A DNA stretch of 64,000 nucleotides from Euphorbia lathyris (GCF_963576675.1 NC_088916.1:2619001-2683000); one strand, 5' to 3'. Positions 32,601 through 44,042 are shown, counted from the first letter of the stretch. The notes: generated by a model not told the origin, from the letters alone. Numbers and translations are program-made.

Positions 32601-35600
32601 ATGGCGACACACCTAGTACGTCTTGAGTTGACCGTGCAGACAGTGTACGGGACTTGCCCCCAAGATGCGAATGTCAGGATAAGCGGGGTATGACCACCAA
32701 ACAAGCCTAACCACGATAGAGGGATACAGGATACATTACGACATATGGGATATGTCTCCGGATGATGTAAACACCACGGTGAAGGCGCATGTGACATGTC
32801 ACGATGCACCAGGTACACTCTCTAATGGTATGAACAGGATGATAAAGACATGTGCGGTGTATCCCCCACAAAGTATAACATGGCGAAGACGTAGGGAATA
32901 CCTAAAGGTCTAAAGGTGCTCCTCCGGACTAATATATGAGACACATCACAACATGCGGGGTATGTCTTCTGTTAACGGGATATGGCTCTGGACTAGTGTA
33001 TCTGATATGGAAGCTGCATATGCTATCATGATGTACGACCTTGACAATACCCGAACGTACATGATGCACAGTTGTGCATCGAGCACACGTCTTGATTGGT
33101 CTATAGCTGACGTGATGGAGACGCATGGGACCTCCACGATATGGAAGATGGGACGAGGTAAGGACGTATGGGATACGTCACGGCCCAAATGGTATGCCTT
33201 TCATCTAACGTACATAGCATGGTGAACAAGCACCTGATAGGCCCTGACATATGGGGCATGCAACTCATGCCCCTCGCTTGGCGCAAGGAGAGAGGTGAAG
33301 ATGTACAGGATGCGTTATGACACATATAGTACACCTTCTGACCGGTGTGTAATGACATGGTAAAGACACAAGGAATGGGTCACAACACGGAAAAGACATA
33401 TGAGATATGTAGGTATGCCTCTTGATCGGTGTTTGAATGATTAATGGAAGATGCACGGGGTGTGTTACGTCTCATAGAGTATGACAAAGTAAAGATGCAA
33501 GGAATACATCACCCCATGACAGGTGGGACTCATGACGGGTGGACACGTGATGACACGACGCAGTAAGGATATAGGGGATACGTCACGAGAGAACAGTACG
33601 CCTCTTGACAGGGTAAGGACATATTGGAGGTGCCGTGACATACGGGGTATGCCAAAACAAGGGCGTATGGGATACGCCATGACATAAGGGTTGTACCTTC
33701 CGACTAGTGCCTACGACACTGAAGAAACATACGAGGTACACTACCATGCATAAGGTATGCTAAGGCAAAGACGTATAGGATACATCACGACATAATGGAC
33801 ATGCCTCCTAGCTAGCATACAAACAACACGGTGAAGACGCGTGCGACGTGCCAAGGACGCATACGATGCATCCCAACACCTAGGTATGACAAGGCAAAGA
33901 CGTATAGGATACGTCACGACATAACTAGTATGCCTCCAGAATGATACGCGACGTTGGGGTCGACTCTTTCTCACTTTCCTAATAAACACGTCCTAAATCT
34001 ATGAAACCTAGAATGGCTGCACGCAATGTGGTTAGCATGCAACGCTCTATATGGTATGATTGCAATGATTCGTTAAGCATAGAACGCATTATAACTTAAA
34101 TCTGACTCGACTGATGTACAACAAGATATAAATCTATACAAACAAACTAGTTAGCGAAGATCGTACATAATGCGTAAGTACATCGCAATAAGAGAAAGAA
34201 AACGTTAGATAACAATCACAATCATCACATCATCTCTCTTCCATCCTTATTTCTCCACACACTCGTTGGTCCAAGTCTCTTTCCTAGGATTTTGGTATGG
34301 GCTCACACCGTGGTCCAGAGGACGCGTGATGCCATCGATTATTGCGGAAAAGTAAATCATCCATCAGACAATACAGTTCGTTTTGACGTATCCACGTTTA
34401 GTGACTAAGAAATCGACCAAGTTGGATTGTTCTTTCAGAATAACTCGTCTTTTGTCCTTTTGTGAGACGCATTAATTCGGGTTTTGACTCCCTTTGAGCG
34501 CATCTCAGTTTTTAGACACGGTTCGAGTTACTCTTCTAGTTCAATCGTTCGTTATTGTCAATGACTCATTCCCTTTTATTCGCGTGGGTTCATGTCTCGA
34601 TTTTTGGATTACAACGGGATCTTTTGGATCTATCGAGAGACGTAACCACGTGTTTATTTAGTGATGGAATCACTTTTGGATTTTATTTTAGGGAACAGAC
34701 TCATCGCGTAACACGTTTGTTCTTAGCGTCGAGGATTCGTTTGCTCATTTTGCTACGTGAAAGACGGTGAGTCTTATTTTGAGCGCACGGTAACCTTTCG
34801 GCTAGCAACAATTCGTTGTTTTTCCCAATCCACAGGATATATCATCTTAGTGTGGTTATAGAAAATCAACATTTCGTTGAATCGCATGCTTATTCAAAGC
34901 GAGGACATCACCGTTCTCTTTCCTTTAGGCACGATTTAAGCAAACACGTACATCGGGCCATATTTCTTGCAGTTTTGGTAATGGTCGAAATGATCGAGTC
35001 GTTAGTCAAAACCCGCAGTCTCGTCCATATGGCGCAATTATATGGTTTGGCTTAATTCGGCTTCGAGATTTTAAACGGTGTATACACTCGTCCGAGGCAC
35101 GTATTCAACGACATTGGTTTATTTTCTTTAACTACTCTTGGTATTGATATATATCGTAGATTCGGAATGATTTAGGTCGTTTAGTTCATTTTTTTCTTCT
35201 TTATTTCCTTAGTCATCTGTACGGACACATCCATTTCTCTTAAGGACGACACGAGGCATAACGTAAAAGCTCATCTTTCATTCGGAAGGGACGGGCTACT
35301 TGTGCGAAACTTTTCACGTTACAACAAGGTCGTTCGAAACAGAAATGTTCTTCGTTTTCGTTTCGTCTTGATCTCGTTTTATCCTAATTTATTTAAAGAA
35401 TGTGAATAACGGCTATTGTTAATATAGTCTTTTGTATCGAAATGTAATTATCCTTAACACCGAACTGATTCATACTAATACGTGCTTACGTCATAACGCA
35501 TTTCCTAAACACGTGCCTTCGTCGGGACACCGAAAGGGACAAGGCGGGCCGCACATGTTCATTCATATGAGATGACTAAGTCGTCTTTAGTTCAAATCGT

Positions 35601-36040
35601 TTCGATGTTTTAGGGTAATTAGTATGTCGATTCATGAGTATATATTAACGCATCATCTCATTTTCTTTACATAATTTAGGATTAGACACGTATCATGGCG
35701 GTTTGAAAACACGAACTGATTCATTTATCACATCAAAAATAATAACGGATAATCCTATGGAAACTTCTAAGGCTACTATATGCTGACACGGCTGACCGCG
35801 GGACCTCACAGGACCGCACAGATTCGCCCCTAACGAATGGATGGGGACCCTCTGGCGCCTTACTGTAAGGGGGAACTTACGCTAGCCTCTTTCGAGCGAC
35901 GAATGGACTCTCGCTAGAGGTTTCGTGGAAATTACCCAAAGGGTTTGCAATAATGCACATGTATGCATACGAAAAGAAGTAAAACGATCTGTCCCCGTTA
36001 AGGGCTTAGTGCATGCCTTCCGGAATCAAATTTCTTGCTT
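29604..36040 (-). other. Long leader of family A with degenerate repeats
   Basis: Over 6 kb between primer site and gag without a recognisable domain. Between about 29950 and 33990 a loose repeat recurs, with near-palindromic cores of the form GACATACGGGGTATGTC (for example near 32945-32970, 33240-33260, 33630-33655, 33785-33810). Short minus frames across it (60 to 130 residues) share no motif beyond the repeats. 34000-36040 is less repetitive and unassigned. Confidence 0.6.
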
Positions 36041-36057
36041 CCCCAGCAGAGTCGCCA
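36041..36057 (-). other. Primer-binding site of A2
   Basis: The minus strand reads TGGCGACTCTGCTGGGG, two bases inside the LTR end. The TGG start and position are those of a primer-binding site. I believe it matches the tRNA-Arg type used by Ogre-like elements, but the tRNA was not checked. Confidence 0.7.
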
Positions 36058-36059
36058 CT

Positions 36060-36798
36060 TGTTAGACGAGGTGCCGCGGCCTAATCTCCCGGGCGGACCG
36101 GGGGGTGGACAACCTCATGGCGACATAAGCGGTGATTGGCGCCGAAAGCAACCAATCGTGGAATCAAGCTGCTCGGCAGGACCGGAGCTCGGAGATATGG
36201 AAGAGTCGCCACCCACGAATGGGAAAATGAACACCGATCCCTTGCGGGAGACCGGTGTGGGTTCGGGAAACTTAGGTACGAGCCGAGAAGGCTAGCTCCT
36301 TTCCGGAGAAAGGCTACTAGGCACCCCGACATCGCCCGGTTATGAACCACCGGCCTCCTACTCAGCATGTTAGGCGATAACGGACTAATCGTATACTTCT
36401 TTAAGTTTAAAATTCATTTGAAACCCTTTTCTTTCTCATTTTGGAAACCATTTTGAGCATATGATATTGAAAAGCCACATCAGTAAAGAATCACTCATTT
36501 ATGTTTATACATACACAGAGAGGGGGAAGAAAGAAGTGATTTATTTACAGCCGTATTTAAATGTTATGTTGTGTGTCTATTCTACATTAACTTATTTCCC
36601 CAAAACGATGTTTATTACATACGTCTCGAGCCGTCAAGCGGGCGTTCGACCATCGTCGTCCGCGTGCGGGATGCCGTTGTGTGCCCGCGCCGTGCCATTA
36701 ATTTTCCTCAGCTTATTATTCTTTATATATTTTTCAAAACTCCCGGAATCAATCGCTTCGACCGTCTTGTTTCAGGTTTTCGTCACAGGTCCTCCGAC
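36060..36798 (-). repeat. 5' LTR of A2 with internal deletion
   Basis: The first 560 bp equal the start of the other A LTRs. At about 36620 (after TTTATTACAT) the sequence jumps to the part corresponding to 25045, removing about 2.26 kb including the hairpins, palindrome, TATA and GC array. The outer end stops at CTCCGAC, lacking the last 11 or so bases of the other LTRs, yet abuts the target duplication. Confidence 0.88.
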
Positions 36799-36965
36799 AC
36801 GTCCAGAGACGGTCTTCATAAAATAGATATACACGTCCAGAGACGGCCTTCGACAAATAGATAAACATACACATCCGGAGACGGTCTTGAAGAAATAATA
36901 TACACGTCCGGAGATGGTCTTCGAGCAATAAATAAATACACGTCTGAAGACGGCTTAGGAGAAAT
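36799..36965. repeat. Minisatellite of C, continuation after the A2 insertion
   Basis: The same approximately 35-bp ACGTCCGGAGACGG units as at 21860-22217, continued on the other side of A2. Confidence 0.85.
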
Positions 36966-37685
36966 AGATGGGTAACACATTCCCGTCGCTTAGGATCACT
37001 TATGGGTATAATTGCGTCAAATAAGATGGCTTACGAATATAATAATTGAAACCGTGTCTAGACATCCGTGCATGAACAGATCATGAGTAGTCATATGCCA
37101 TAATGGTCAAAATGGTGACAATTTACATGAATGGTAGGAAAATGAACTAAATTTGTATATTGCAATTGAAGGACACGTATGTAGATTGGTATCTAAAACT
37201 TGTGCCAAATGTTATAATATAAAGTTGCGTGGGTAGTCACGTGCCATCCTAACATAGTGATAATAATTTTGGCAATCTTAGTATGTGTACCTTTTTCCAA
37301 GGTGCGGGTCGACTTTGACATTTACAAAAGGATAAGGATCAGCTTCAAAGCTTATTGAAGGTGAGTCGACCTCGAGGTACAGGTCGGACTTGACATATCC
37401 CGATAGCTTGGGTCGACCATGGCTTTCTACCAGTAGGTTTCAACAGGTGTAGATCGACCTTATGGGTGCAGATCGCGTAGTTGCCATGCTTAGATTCCGA
37501 GAAGTCTCATCCAGGGAGCTTGACATCGGGCGAGTTGAATCGACGAGCTCCCAACTTTGGACGTCGAGCAGCGAGAAGCTTCCGACCTCACAACTTGATT
37601 GCAGTCGGTATCTGCGGAAGGTGGACTCTAATGTTGATCTTGTTGATTGAAGGGGAGCCCGATGCTGATCTTCTTGATCAGAGGG
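36966..37685 (-). other. Unassigned internal sequence of C
   Basis: No repeat or domain assigned. 37300-37480 contains several GGTCGACC-like phrases (GGGTCGACTTTG, GAGTCGACCTCG). Confidence 0.45.
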
Positions 37686-37689
37686 GTCC

Positions 37690-38090
37690 GATGTTGAATT
37701 TATTGTGTCTGATCGGAGGAGGTGCTCGATGTTGAGTTTATTGTGTCTGATCGGAGGTGCTCGATGGTGAGCTATCCGATTGGAGGAGGTGCTCGATGGT
37801 GAGCTGTCCGATTGGAGGAGGTGCTTGACGGTGAGTTTATTGTGTCTGATCAGAGGAGGTGCTCGATGGTGAGCTGTCCGATTGGAGGAGGTGCTTGACG
37901 GTGAGTTTATTGTGTCTAATCGGAGGAGGTGCTCGATGGTGAGCTGTCTGATTGGAGGAGGTGCTTGACGGTGAGTTTATTGTGTCTGATCGGAGGAGGT
38001 GCTCGATGGTGAGCTGTCCGATTGGAGGAGGTGCTTGATGGTGAGTTTATTTTGTCTAATCGGAGGAGGTGCTCGATGGTGAGCTGTGAG
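37690..38090. repeat. GATCGGAGGAGGTGCTCGATG minisatellite in C
   Basis: About six double units with cores CGGAGGAGGTGCTCGATGG and TTGGAGGAGGTGCTTGACGG and linkers GTGAGCTGTCCGA or GTGAGTTTATTGTGTCT. The full double unit is about 68 bp. It lies in the leader of element C. Confidence 0.85.
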
Positions 38091-38674
38091 CTGCTAACTT
38101 CGAGAGAAATCCATTCGAAGGTGATTCGAACTGGGCCTCTAATAGGGGTCTTCAGATTTTGAAGCTTGCTTATAGCCTATGCTCTTAGATTGAGCCTTGA
38201 GATAAGTACTGCTAATTTTTAATTTTTGATGCTGTTATATGAATTTGCTTAAACTTCCTCTTAGATTAAGCTTCCTGGTTTTGAGCAGCCCGAACCGATG
38301 GTTCCAGCGACTGTAGTTTGACAGTTCTGAAAGGTGACGATCGACCTCGATGACTCTGGAGGGTGTAAATCAACTTCAACAGATTTATGAGTAGACCGGC
38401 GAATTTAAGCAGCGAGCTTTTAACTCTGACAGAGTTCAGTTTGCTGAGTGGTTTCAGCGCGACCCAAGCTCGAACAAGATTTCACCAAGGTTGCTCGTAT
38501 GTGTTCGGCATAATCATATGATTATCATGTATATATAATTATCACAATCTAACATTTCACATGCATCGTGTTGAATCGTTTGTGCGAGGTATGCTAGTGA
38601 TACCTACATATAGAGTCGGATCCAAAACCTCGGCAGACGGCTCTCCGACTGTAGATCTGAAGATCAGTTGTAGT
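38091..38674 (-). other. Leader of C next to the primer site
   Basis: No frame or domain of note. Confidence 0.45.
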
Positions 38675-38691
38675 CCACATTCACCGCACCA
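38675..38691 (-). other. tRNA-Phe-type primer-binding site of C
   Basis: The minus strand reads TGGTGCGGTGAATGTGG, five bases from the LTR. The first 11 bases match plant tRNA-Phe exactly and the rest with two mismatches. D uses the same tRNA. Confidence 0.7.
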
Positions 38692-38696
38692 AATAA

Positions 38697-39265
38697 TGAG
38701 GACGTTGGATCTTCATGGTCAGTCGGGTACATGAAGCGAGGTTGATGCCGCTCCAGTCGCCGGACCTACGTCGGGGGAGGCCCCCGGTGTACCCTCCGAT
38801 GCCAAAGTTAGTAAGAGCATATATGTAGAGAGATAAAGTAGTGAGAGAGAAGAGAGAGCCCGTATACCTTCCCCTTGTAGGGGTATTTATAGTGAATGTG
38901 ATGGGCCTAGAGGACCTTGCTTGTCTTGGGCTTTGATTGGTTTGGGCCTAGTGGGCCGTATTCATATTCTGAATCAAGTAAATAATGAGGACGTTGGATC
39001 TTCATGGTCAGTCGGGTACATGAAGCGAGGTTGATGCCGCTCCGGTCGCCAGACCTGCGTCGGGGGAGGCCACCGGTGTACCCTCCGATGCCAAAGTTAG
39101 TAAGAGCATATATGTAGAGAGATAAAGTAGTGAGAGAGAAGAGAGAGCCCGTATACTTTCCCCTTGTAGGGGTATTTATAGTGAATGTGATGGGCCTAGA
39201 GGACCTTGCTTGTCTTGGGCTTTGATTGGCTTGGGCCTAGTGGGCCGTATTCATATTCTGAATCA
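38697..39265 (-). repeat. Right LTR doublet of C
   Basis: Two 280-bp LTRs (38697-38976 and 38986-39265) separated by the same 9-bp AGTAAATAA as the left doublet. TATA motifs on minus at 38883-38894 and 39172-39183. The outer LTR joins array sequence directly at 39266. Confidence 0.85.
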
Positions 39266-40790
39266 ATGGATGAATGTATACACGTCGAGGGACGGTCTTC
39301 GAAAAATAAATAGTATATAGACGTCGAATGACGTTCTTCGATAAAGAAATGACAACTTACACGTCGGATGACGGTCTTCGAGAAATAAATGGTATATACA
39401 CGTCCGAAACGGTCTTCGACAAATATGTGAATATGTACCCGTCGAGGGACGACCCTCGAGAATTAAATTTATGCGTCGAATGACGGTCTTCGAGAAATAA
39501 ATGATAATTTACGCGTCGAATGACGGTCTTCGAGAAATAAATTGTATATACACGTCCGGAGACGGTCTTCGAAAAATATGTGAATATGTACCCGTCGAGG
39601 GACGACCTTCGAGAATTAAATTTATGCGTCGAATGACGGTCTTCGAGAAATAAATGATAATTTACGCATCGAATGACGGTCTTCGAGAAATAAATTGTAT
39701 ATACACGTCCGGAGACGGTCTTCGAAAAATATGTGAATATGTACCCGTCGAGGGACGACCTTCGAGAATTAAATTTATGCGTCGAATGACGGTCTTCGAG
39801 AAATAAATGATAATTTATGCGTCGAATGACGGTCTTCGAGAAATAAATTGTATATACACGTCCGGAGACGGTCTTCGAAAAATATGTGAATAATAATGGC
39901 GTCGTTTGGGACGACTTGTGAATAGTTATATCGCTTAGAACGACTTATGAATAATTATGGTGTCGTTTGGAACGGCTTATGAATAGTTGCGTCGCTTAGG
40001 ACGGTTTATGAATAATGATTGCATCGCTTGGGACGGCTTACGAATAATTGCGTCGGTTGAGACGGCTTATGAATAATGCTTGCGTCGGTTGGGACGGCTT
40101 ACGAATAATTACGTCGGTTAAGACGGCTTATGAATAATGATTGCGTTGCTTGGAACGGCTTACGAATAATTGCGTCGGTTAAGACGGCTTACGAATAATG
40201 CTTGCGTCGTTTGAGACGGCTTACGAATAATTGCATCGGTTAAGACAGCTTACGAATAATGCTTGCGTCGCTTGGGACGGCTTACGAATAATTGCGTCGG
40301 TTAAGACGGCTTACGAATAATGCTTACGTCACTTGGGACGATTTGTGAATAAATGTGGCGTCGCTTGGGACGGTCTTCGAGGAGTAGATAAATAGTTACA
40401 CGTCCGGAGACGGCATTCGAGGAATAAATATACACGTCCGGAAACGGTCTTCAAGAAATAGATAAATATACACGTCTAGAGACGGTCTTCATAAAATAGA
40501 TATACACGTCCGGAGACGGCCTTCGACAAATAGATAAATATACACGTCCGGAGACGGTCTTCATAAAATAGATATACACGTCCGGAGACGGCCTTTGACA
40601 AATAGATAAATATACACGTCCGAAGACGGTCTTCATAAAATAGATATACACGTCTGGAGACGGCCTTCGACAAATAGATAAATATACGCGTCCGGAGACG
40701 GTCTTCATAAAATAGATATACACGTCCGGAGACGCCCTTCGACAAATAGATAAACATACACGTTCGAAGATGGTCTTCATAAAATAGATA
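39266..40790. repeat. Minisatellite arrays of C, second truncated copy
   Basis: The same three array types in the same order as 20579-22217 (38-bp, 30-bp, 35-bp units). It begins at the base equivalent to about 20579, so 135 bp including the polypurine tract are missing. The array ends near 40790 in AT-rich sequence without a further LTR. Confidence 0.85.
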
Positions 40791-41156
40791 TATTATTGAT
40801 ATTTGAAAATTATGAAGTGATAGTTAAATACCAGTCAAACTAGTATTTTTAATTTTTGATAACGTAGGATTAAAATTGATCTTACTTAGAAATATTAGAA
40901 TTAAATTTAGAATTAAATTTAATCTATTTCATATGTTATTTCTATATTTAGTCCAATTTTTTTTTATGGAATAGCTATTTCATAGAATCTTTATTCCTTA
41001 ATTTCTTAGAATAACTATTCTTCAATTTATCAAAAAAAAAAGTTATTCCTAATATTGTATTTTTATAATTTACAAAATTACGCGACATTAAATCCTCAAT
41101 ATTCTCTTTAACCAATTTTTCAAATCCTATAAATTTTGACGAATCCATAATTTATA
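40791..41156. other. AT-rich spacer
   Basis: No gene or repeat assigned. Confidence 0.5.
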
Positions 41157-42165
41157 TTATAAAAAAATGTGAAAATGGAAAAATGGGGAACACGTTAAAA
41201 AATATAAAAATACGAAAAATATGAAATACGAAAAACGTGAATAACATGAAAACGTGAATAACATGAAAAATTGACAAAACACGAAATATACAAAAACATG
41301 AAAAATACGGAAAAACACGAAAAATGCTAAAACACAAAAACGTGAATGCGTGAAAAAGGTGATAAACATGAAAACATGAAAATGTAAACAAAAATACAAA
41401 ACACACAAAAAAAACGTGAATAACACGAAAAAGTAACAAAATGCAAAAAATACAAAAATGGGAAAAAAACAAAAACGTGAAAAAGTTAAAAACCGAAAAA
41501 ACTAAAACATGAAAACCCGAAAAAAAGCAAAAAAAACGTGAATAACACGAAAACGTGACAAAATGCGAAAAATACGAAAATGTGAACAAACAAAAAAACT
41601 TGAAAAACACAAAAAGATGTAAAAAATGCCAAAAATATGAAAAAACGTTATAAACGCATTTTTCATAATTTCGTGTTTTTAACATTAATTTTTTTTTTCA
41701 CATTTTTGTGTTTTTAATGTTTTTTCACGTTTTCGTGTTTTTTCATGTTTTCTTGATTTTAACATTTTTTTACTTTTCACGATTTTCGTATTTTTCCACT
41801 TTTTGTGTTGTCATGTTTTTAACAAATTTTCATGTTTTTTTTTGTGCTTTTTCATGTTTTTCTGTTTTCCATAATTTTGCAGGTTTTCATGTTCTTAACT
41901 TATTTTTTTTTACATTTTCGTGTTTTCTACATCTTTCACGTTTTTTGTGTTTTTTTCTGCATTTTCTTATTTTCATGGGGTTTTTATACATTTTTTTCTA
42001 TTTTTGCGTTTTCGCAACTTTCCACATCTCTACTCTTTCTTTCTTTTTGCGTTTTACCAATTGCACAATTTTTTTCTGTGTTTTTTCATGTTTTGCCTTT
42101 TTATTGTGTTAACCCGTTTATATGTTTTACGCGTTTTCACCCTTTTCCATTTTAAATTAAATGTT
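41157..42165. repeat. 1-kb low-complexity foldback of CGTGAAAA units
   Basis: The left half (41157-41665) is built from AAAAACGTGAAAAAT-like units and the right half (41690-42165) from their inverse (TTTTCACGTTTTCGTGTTTT), meeting near 41670. The long phenylalanine-rich frames read through it on either strand (for example 41152-41685 minus, 41708-42112 plus) are artefacts. Confidence 0.75.
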
Positions 42166-42417
42166 TTCTTTTATGGGCTTAATACATCAAGACCCCCTAA
42201 ATTTATATGTTGTCTTATTAGCGCCTAACTTTACTTAAAATAAGCTATTGGAAACCTGAATTTATTTAAAATCACAAATAAGAAATTGAGTTATCCCAAT
42301 AATTTTAGGAAAAATTGACCAGTATCCCTTAAAAACTAAAGTAGTTTTCATCCATTGAAGCAAAAAGGTCATCTGTAGTAAGATTTTTCATAAGCAAATC
42401 TTTTGTTTAATAATGTT
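42166..42417. repeat. Dispersed repeat fragment
   Basis: GGGCTTAATACATCAAGACC and the following AAATTTATATG / GGAAACCTGAATTTATT phrases resemble the ends of small plant repeats such as that at 49860-50057. Ends not defined. Confidence 0.3.
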
Positions 42418-42620
42418 GAACATGATATATGAATAATACAATAGAAACCCTAGAACTGAATCTAATCCAATCCAATTAATTTTTGAATTAAAATCAAAAT
42501 TTACAAAATCAATAGTAAAAGAATCTCAAGTTTATGATTTCAATCACAATATTGGAATACAAGAACTGCGATCTTTCAAACAAGAAATTATAATCTCTTG
42601 TTCGATGATTTCGTCTATTT
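42418..42620. repeat. Locally repeated segment, copy 1 (partial)
   Basis: Shares AATCAAAATTTACAAAATCA, then GATGATTTCAATCACAATAT and TCTCTTGTTCGAT-type phrases, with 43490-43660 and partly with 43800-43880. Unassigned. Confidence 0.55.
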
Positions 42621-42740
42621 GTTGGGTTAGGAGTGCAGATTTCAACATATTCTTTCTTTCTTTCTTTCTTTTTTGTGAGAGAAATGGTTGTATTTTCATT
42701 AAATGATAGAAGAAGTACAACAAGCAAAATACAAAGAATA

Positions 42741-42968
42741 AGGGTCCGTTTGTTTTATCTGATGTTTGCTGTTGCTGTTTGCGGTTTCTTATTACGGTTT
42801 GCTGTTTGAAAAGACTGCTGTTCCAAAAAGCAGGATTCTCTGCTTTTATAAAAAGCTACTTTTTGGCTACAAAAGGCAAACAGGAGGTGTCTAACCAAAC
42901 ACCTTAAACTCTCATTTTCAAAGTGAAAAGGCAAACAGGAGGTCGAAAGGCAGCTACCAAACAACCCC
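42741..42968. mobile_element. Probable hAT-like MITE
   Basis: The ends AGGGTCCGTTTGTT and ACCAAACAACCCC are inverted relatives of the common plant MITE terminus GGGTCCGTTTGG. Inside are inverted GCTGTTTGC-like and GGCAAACAGGAGGT blocks. I could not see an 8-bp target duplication. Confidence 0.5.
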
Positions 42969-43489
42969 AAGCAAAGGCTAAAGCCAATACAAGATCCACG
43001 AAGGAATAAAAAAGACTACAAAGAGCAAATAAAATCATAAAAGGTATAAAAAACATCAAACAACAATATAACATATATTTTTCGTAAATCGAAATCTGTA
43101 GAAAAGCATCTGCAATCCAAATTTCATCCTTTAGGCCATTCCGAACATTCGGATCTGAGTCCTTTTTTTTTGTTGCAACCACGCAGATTTATTGATCCAC
43201 GGATAAGATAAACCGTTTCCGCTTTGCTAAATCCGAAAAAGGTATAAACGAGCGGATACAATTCAAACGAATAAAAATGATCCGATAAATATATGATATG
43301 GACAAAACAAAAACAATAATAACAAAAAAATATAGAAACCTAACCCGGTAGAAAGAGGAAAAAGGAAGACAAACTTCCTAGTATAAAACTATAGAGAAAT
43401 AGAACTGGAATTTGACGCATTCATATACATAAGAGTATCTTCAACATCATATATTCAAACATTTTCAATCTCCATTACTCTACTACAAT
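42969..43489. other. AT-rich spacer
   Basis: No domain or repeat assigned. Confidence 0.4.
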
Positions 43490-43770
43490 ACAATCCCTAA
43501 AACTCAATAATCCGATCCAAAATTTACGAAATCAATACTAAATAAAGAATGTCAAGTCGATGATTTCAATGAGAATATAATTATGGAATAAAAGAATTGC
43601 GACTTACTTTTCAAACAAGAAATAATTAATCTCTTGTTCGATCACCATCTCTGTAATTCATGTTTTCATTAAACATTGTAGAGAGAGAAAGAGAGTTGAA
43701 GAACCTCTTACTAATGGAGTCTAGAGAGACAAAACGAATCGGAGAAGAAGAAGAAGAAACTCAGAATTAA
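43490..43770 (+). repeat. Locally repeated segment, copy 2, with an 18-codon ORF
   Basis: It aligns with 43800-44042 and partly with 42418-42620. At 43714-43770 a short plus frame (M-E-S-R..., ending EEEETQN) starts after CTTACTA and has the same start and stop positions as the frame in copy 3. Translation is unproven. The inverse strand could equally be untranslated exon sequence. Confidence 0.45.
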
Positions 43771-43799
43771 AACTATTTTTGAATATATCCATTAATGTA

Positions 43800-44042
43800 A
43801 TAGAATAGAATCCCTAAAACTCAATAATCCAATATTCGAATTGAAATCAAAATTTATAAAATCAATACATCTGATTTACAAGTTATTAGAATATGAAGTT
43901 TATATATCTAAACACTCCAAAATGCAGATTAATTCTTTCATGTGTAGAGAGAGAAAGAGTGTTGAAGAAGAAGCTCTTACCAATGGCGGCGTCTACGGAC
44001 GAGAGAAAAGGAATCGGAGAAGAAGAAGAAACAGAGAATTAA
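43800..44042 (+). repeat. Locally repeated segment, copy 3, with a 19-codon ORF
   Basis: At 43983-44042 the frame MAASTDERKGIGEEEETEN begins in a good plant start context (ACCAATGGC) and stops at the same TAA as copy 2. Acidic tail conserved, N-terminus diverged. No family recognised. Confidence 0.45.

Larger units (their letters stand above)
22223..36798 (-). mobile_element. Family A retrotransposon, complete gag-only copy (A2)
   Basis: A 3' LTR of 3,012 bp (22223-25234), an internal region of 10.8 kb and a deleted 5' LTR of 739 bp (36060-36798). ACGTC flanks it on both sides (22218-22222 and 36799-36803), and joining the flanks restores a normal unit of the C minisatellite. Primer site at 36041-36057, polypurine tract at 25235-25250. 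A gag remnant on minus (28794-29603) is the only coding sequence. No protease, reverse transcriptase, RNase H or integrase motif was seen. This is the layout of gag-only, non-autonomous LTR elements. Confidence 0.9.
19871..40790 (-). mobile_element. Family C non-autonomous LTR retrotransposon, tandem and interrupted
   Basis: Four 280-bp LTRs occur as two doublets (19871-20150 with 20160-20439; 38697-38976 with 38986-39265). A polypurine tract follows the left doublet and a tRNA-Phe-type primer site precedes the right doublet, so it reads on minus. The internal part, once the A insertion (22223-36798) is removed, is about 3.7 kb of minisatellites and spacer with no gag or pol. A second, truncated internal region (39266-40790) follows the right doublet. 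Such coding-free elements depend on enzymes from others. Confidence 0.75.

Noticed and set aside
41152..42228. Phenylalanine-rich 'membrane protein' frames on both strands
   Set aside because: Low-complexity foldback of T- and A-rich units; composition artefact.
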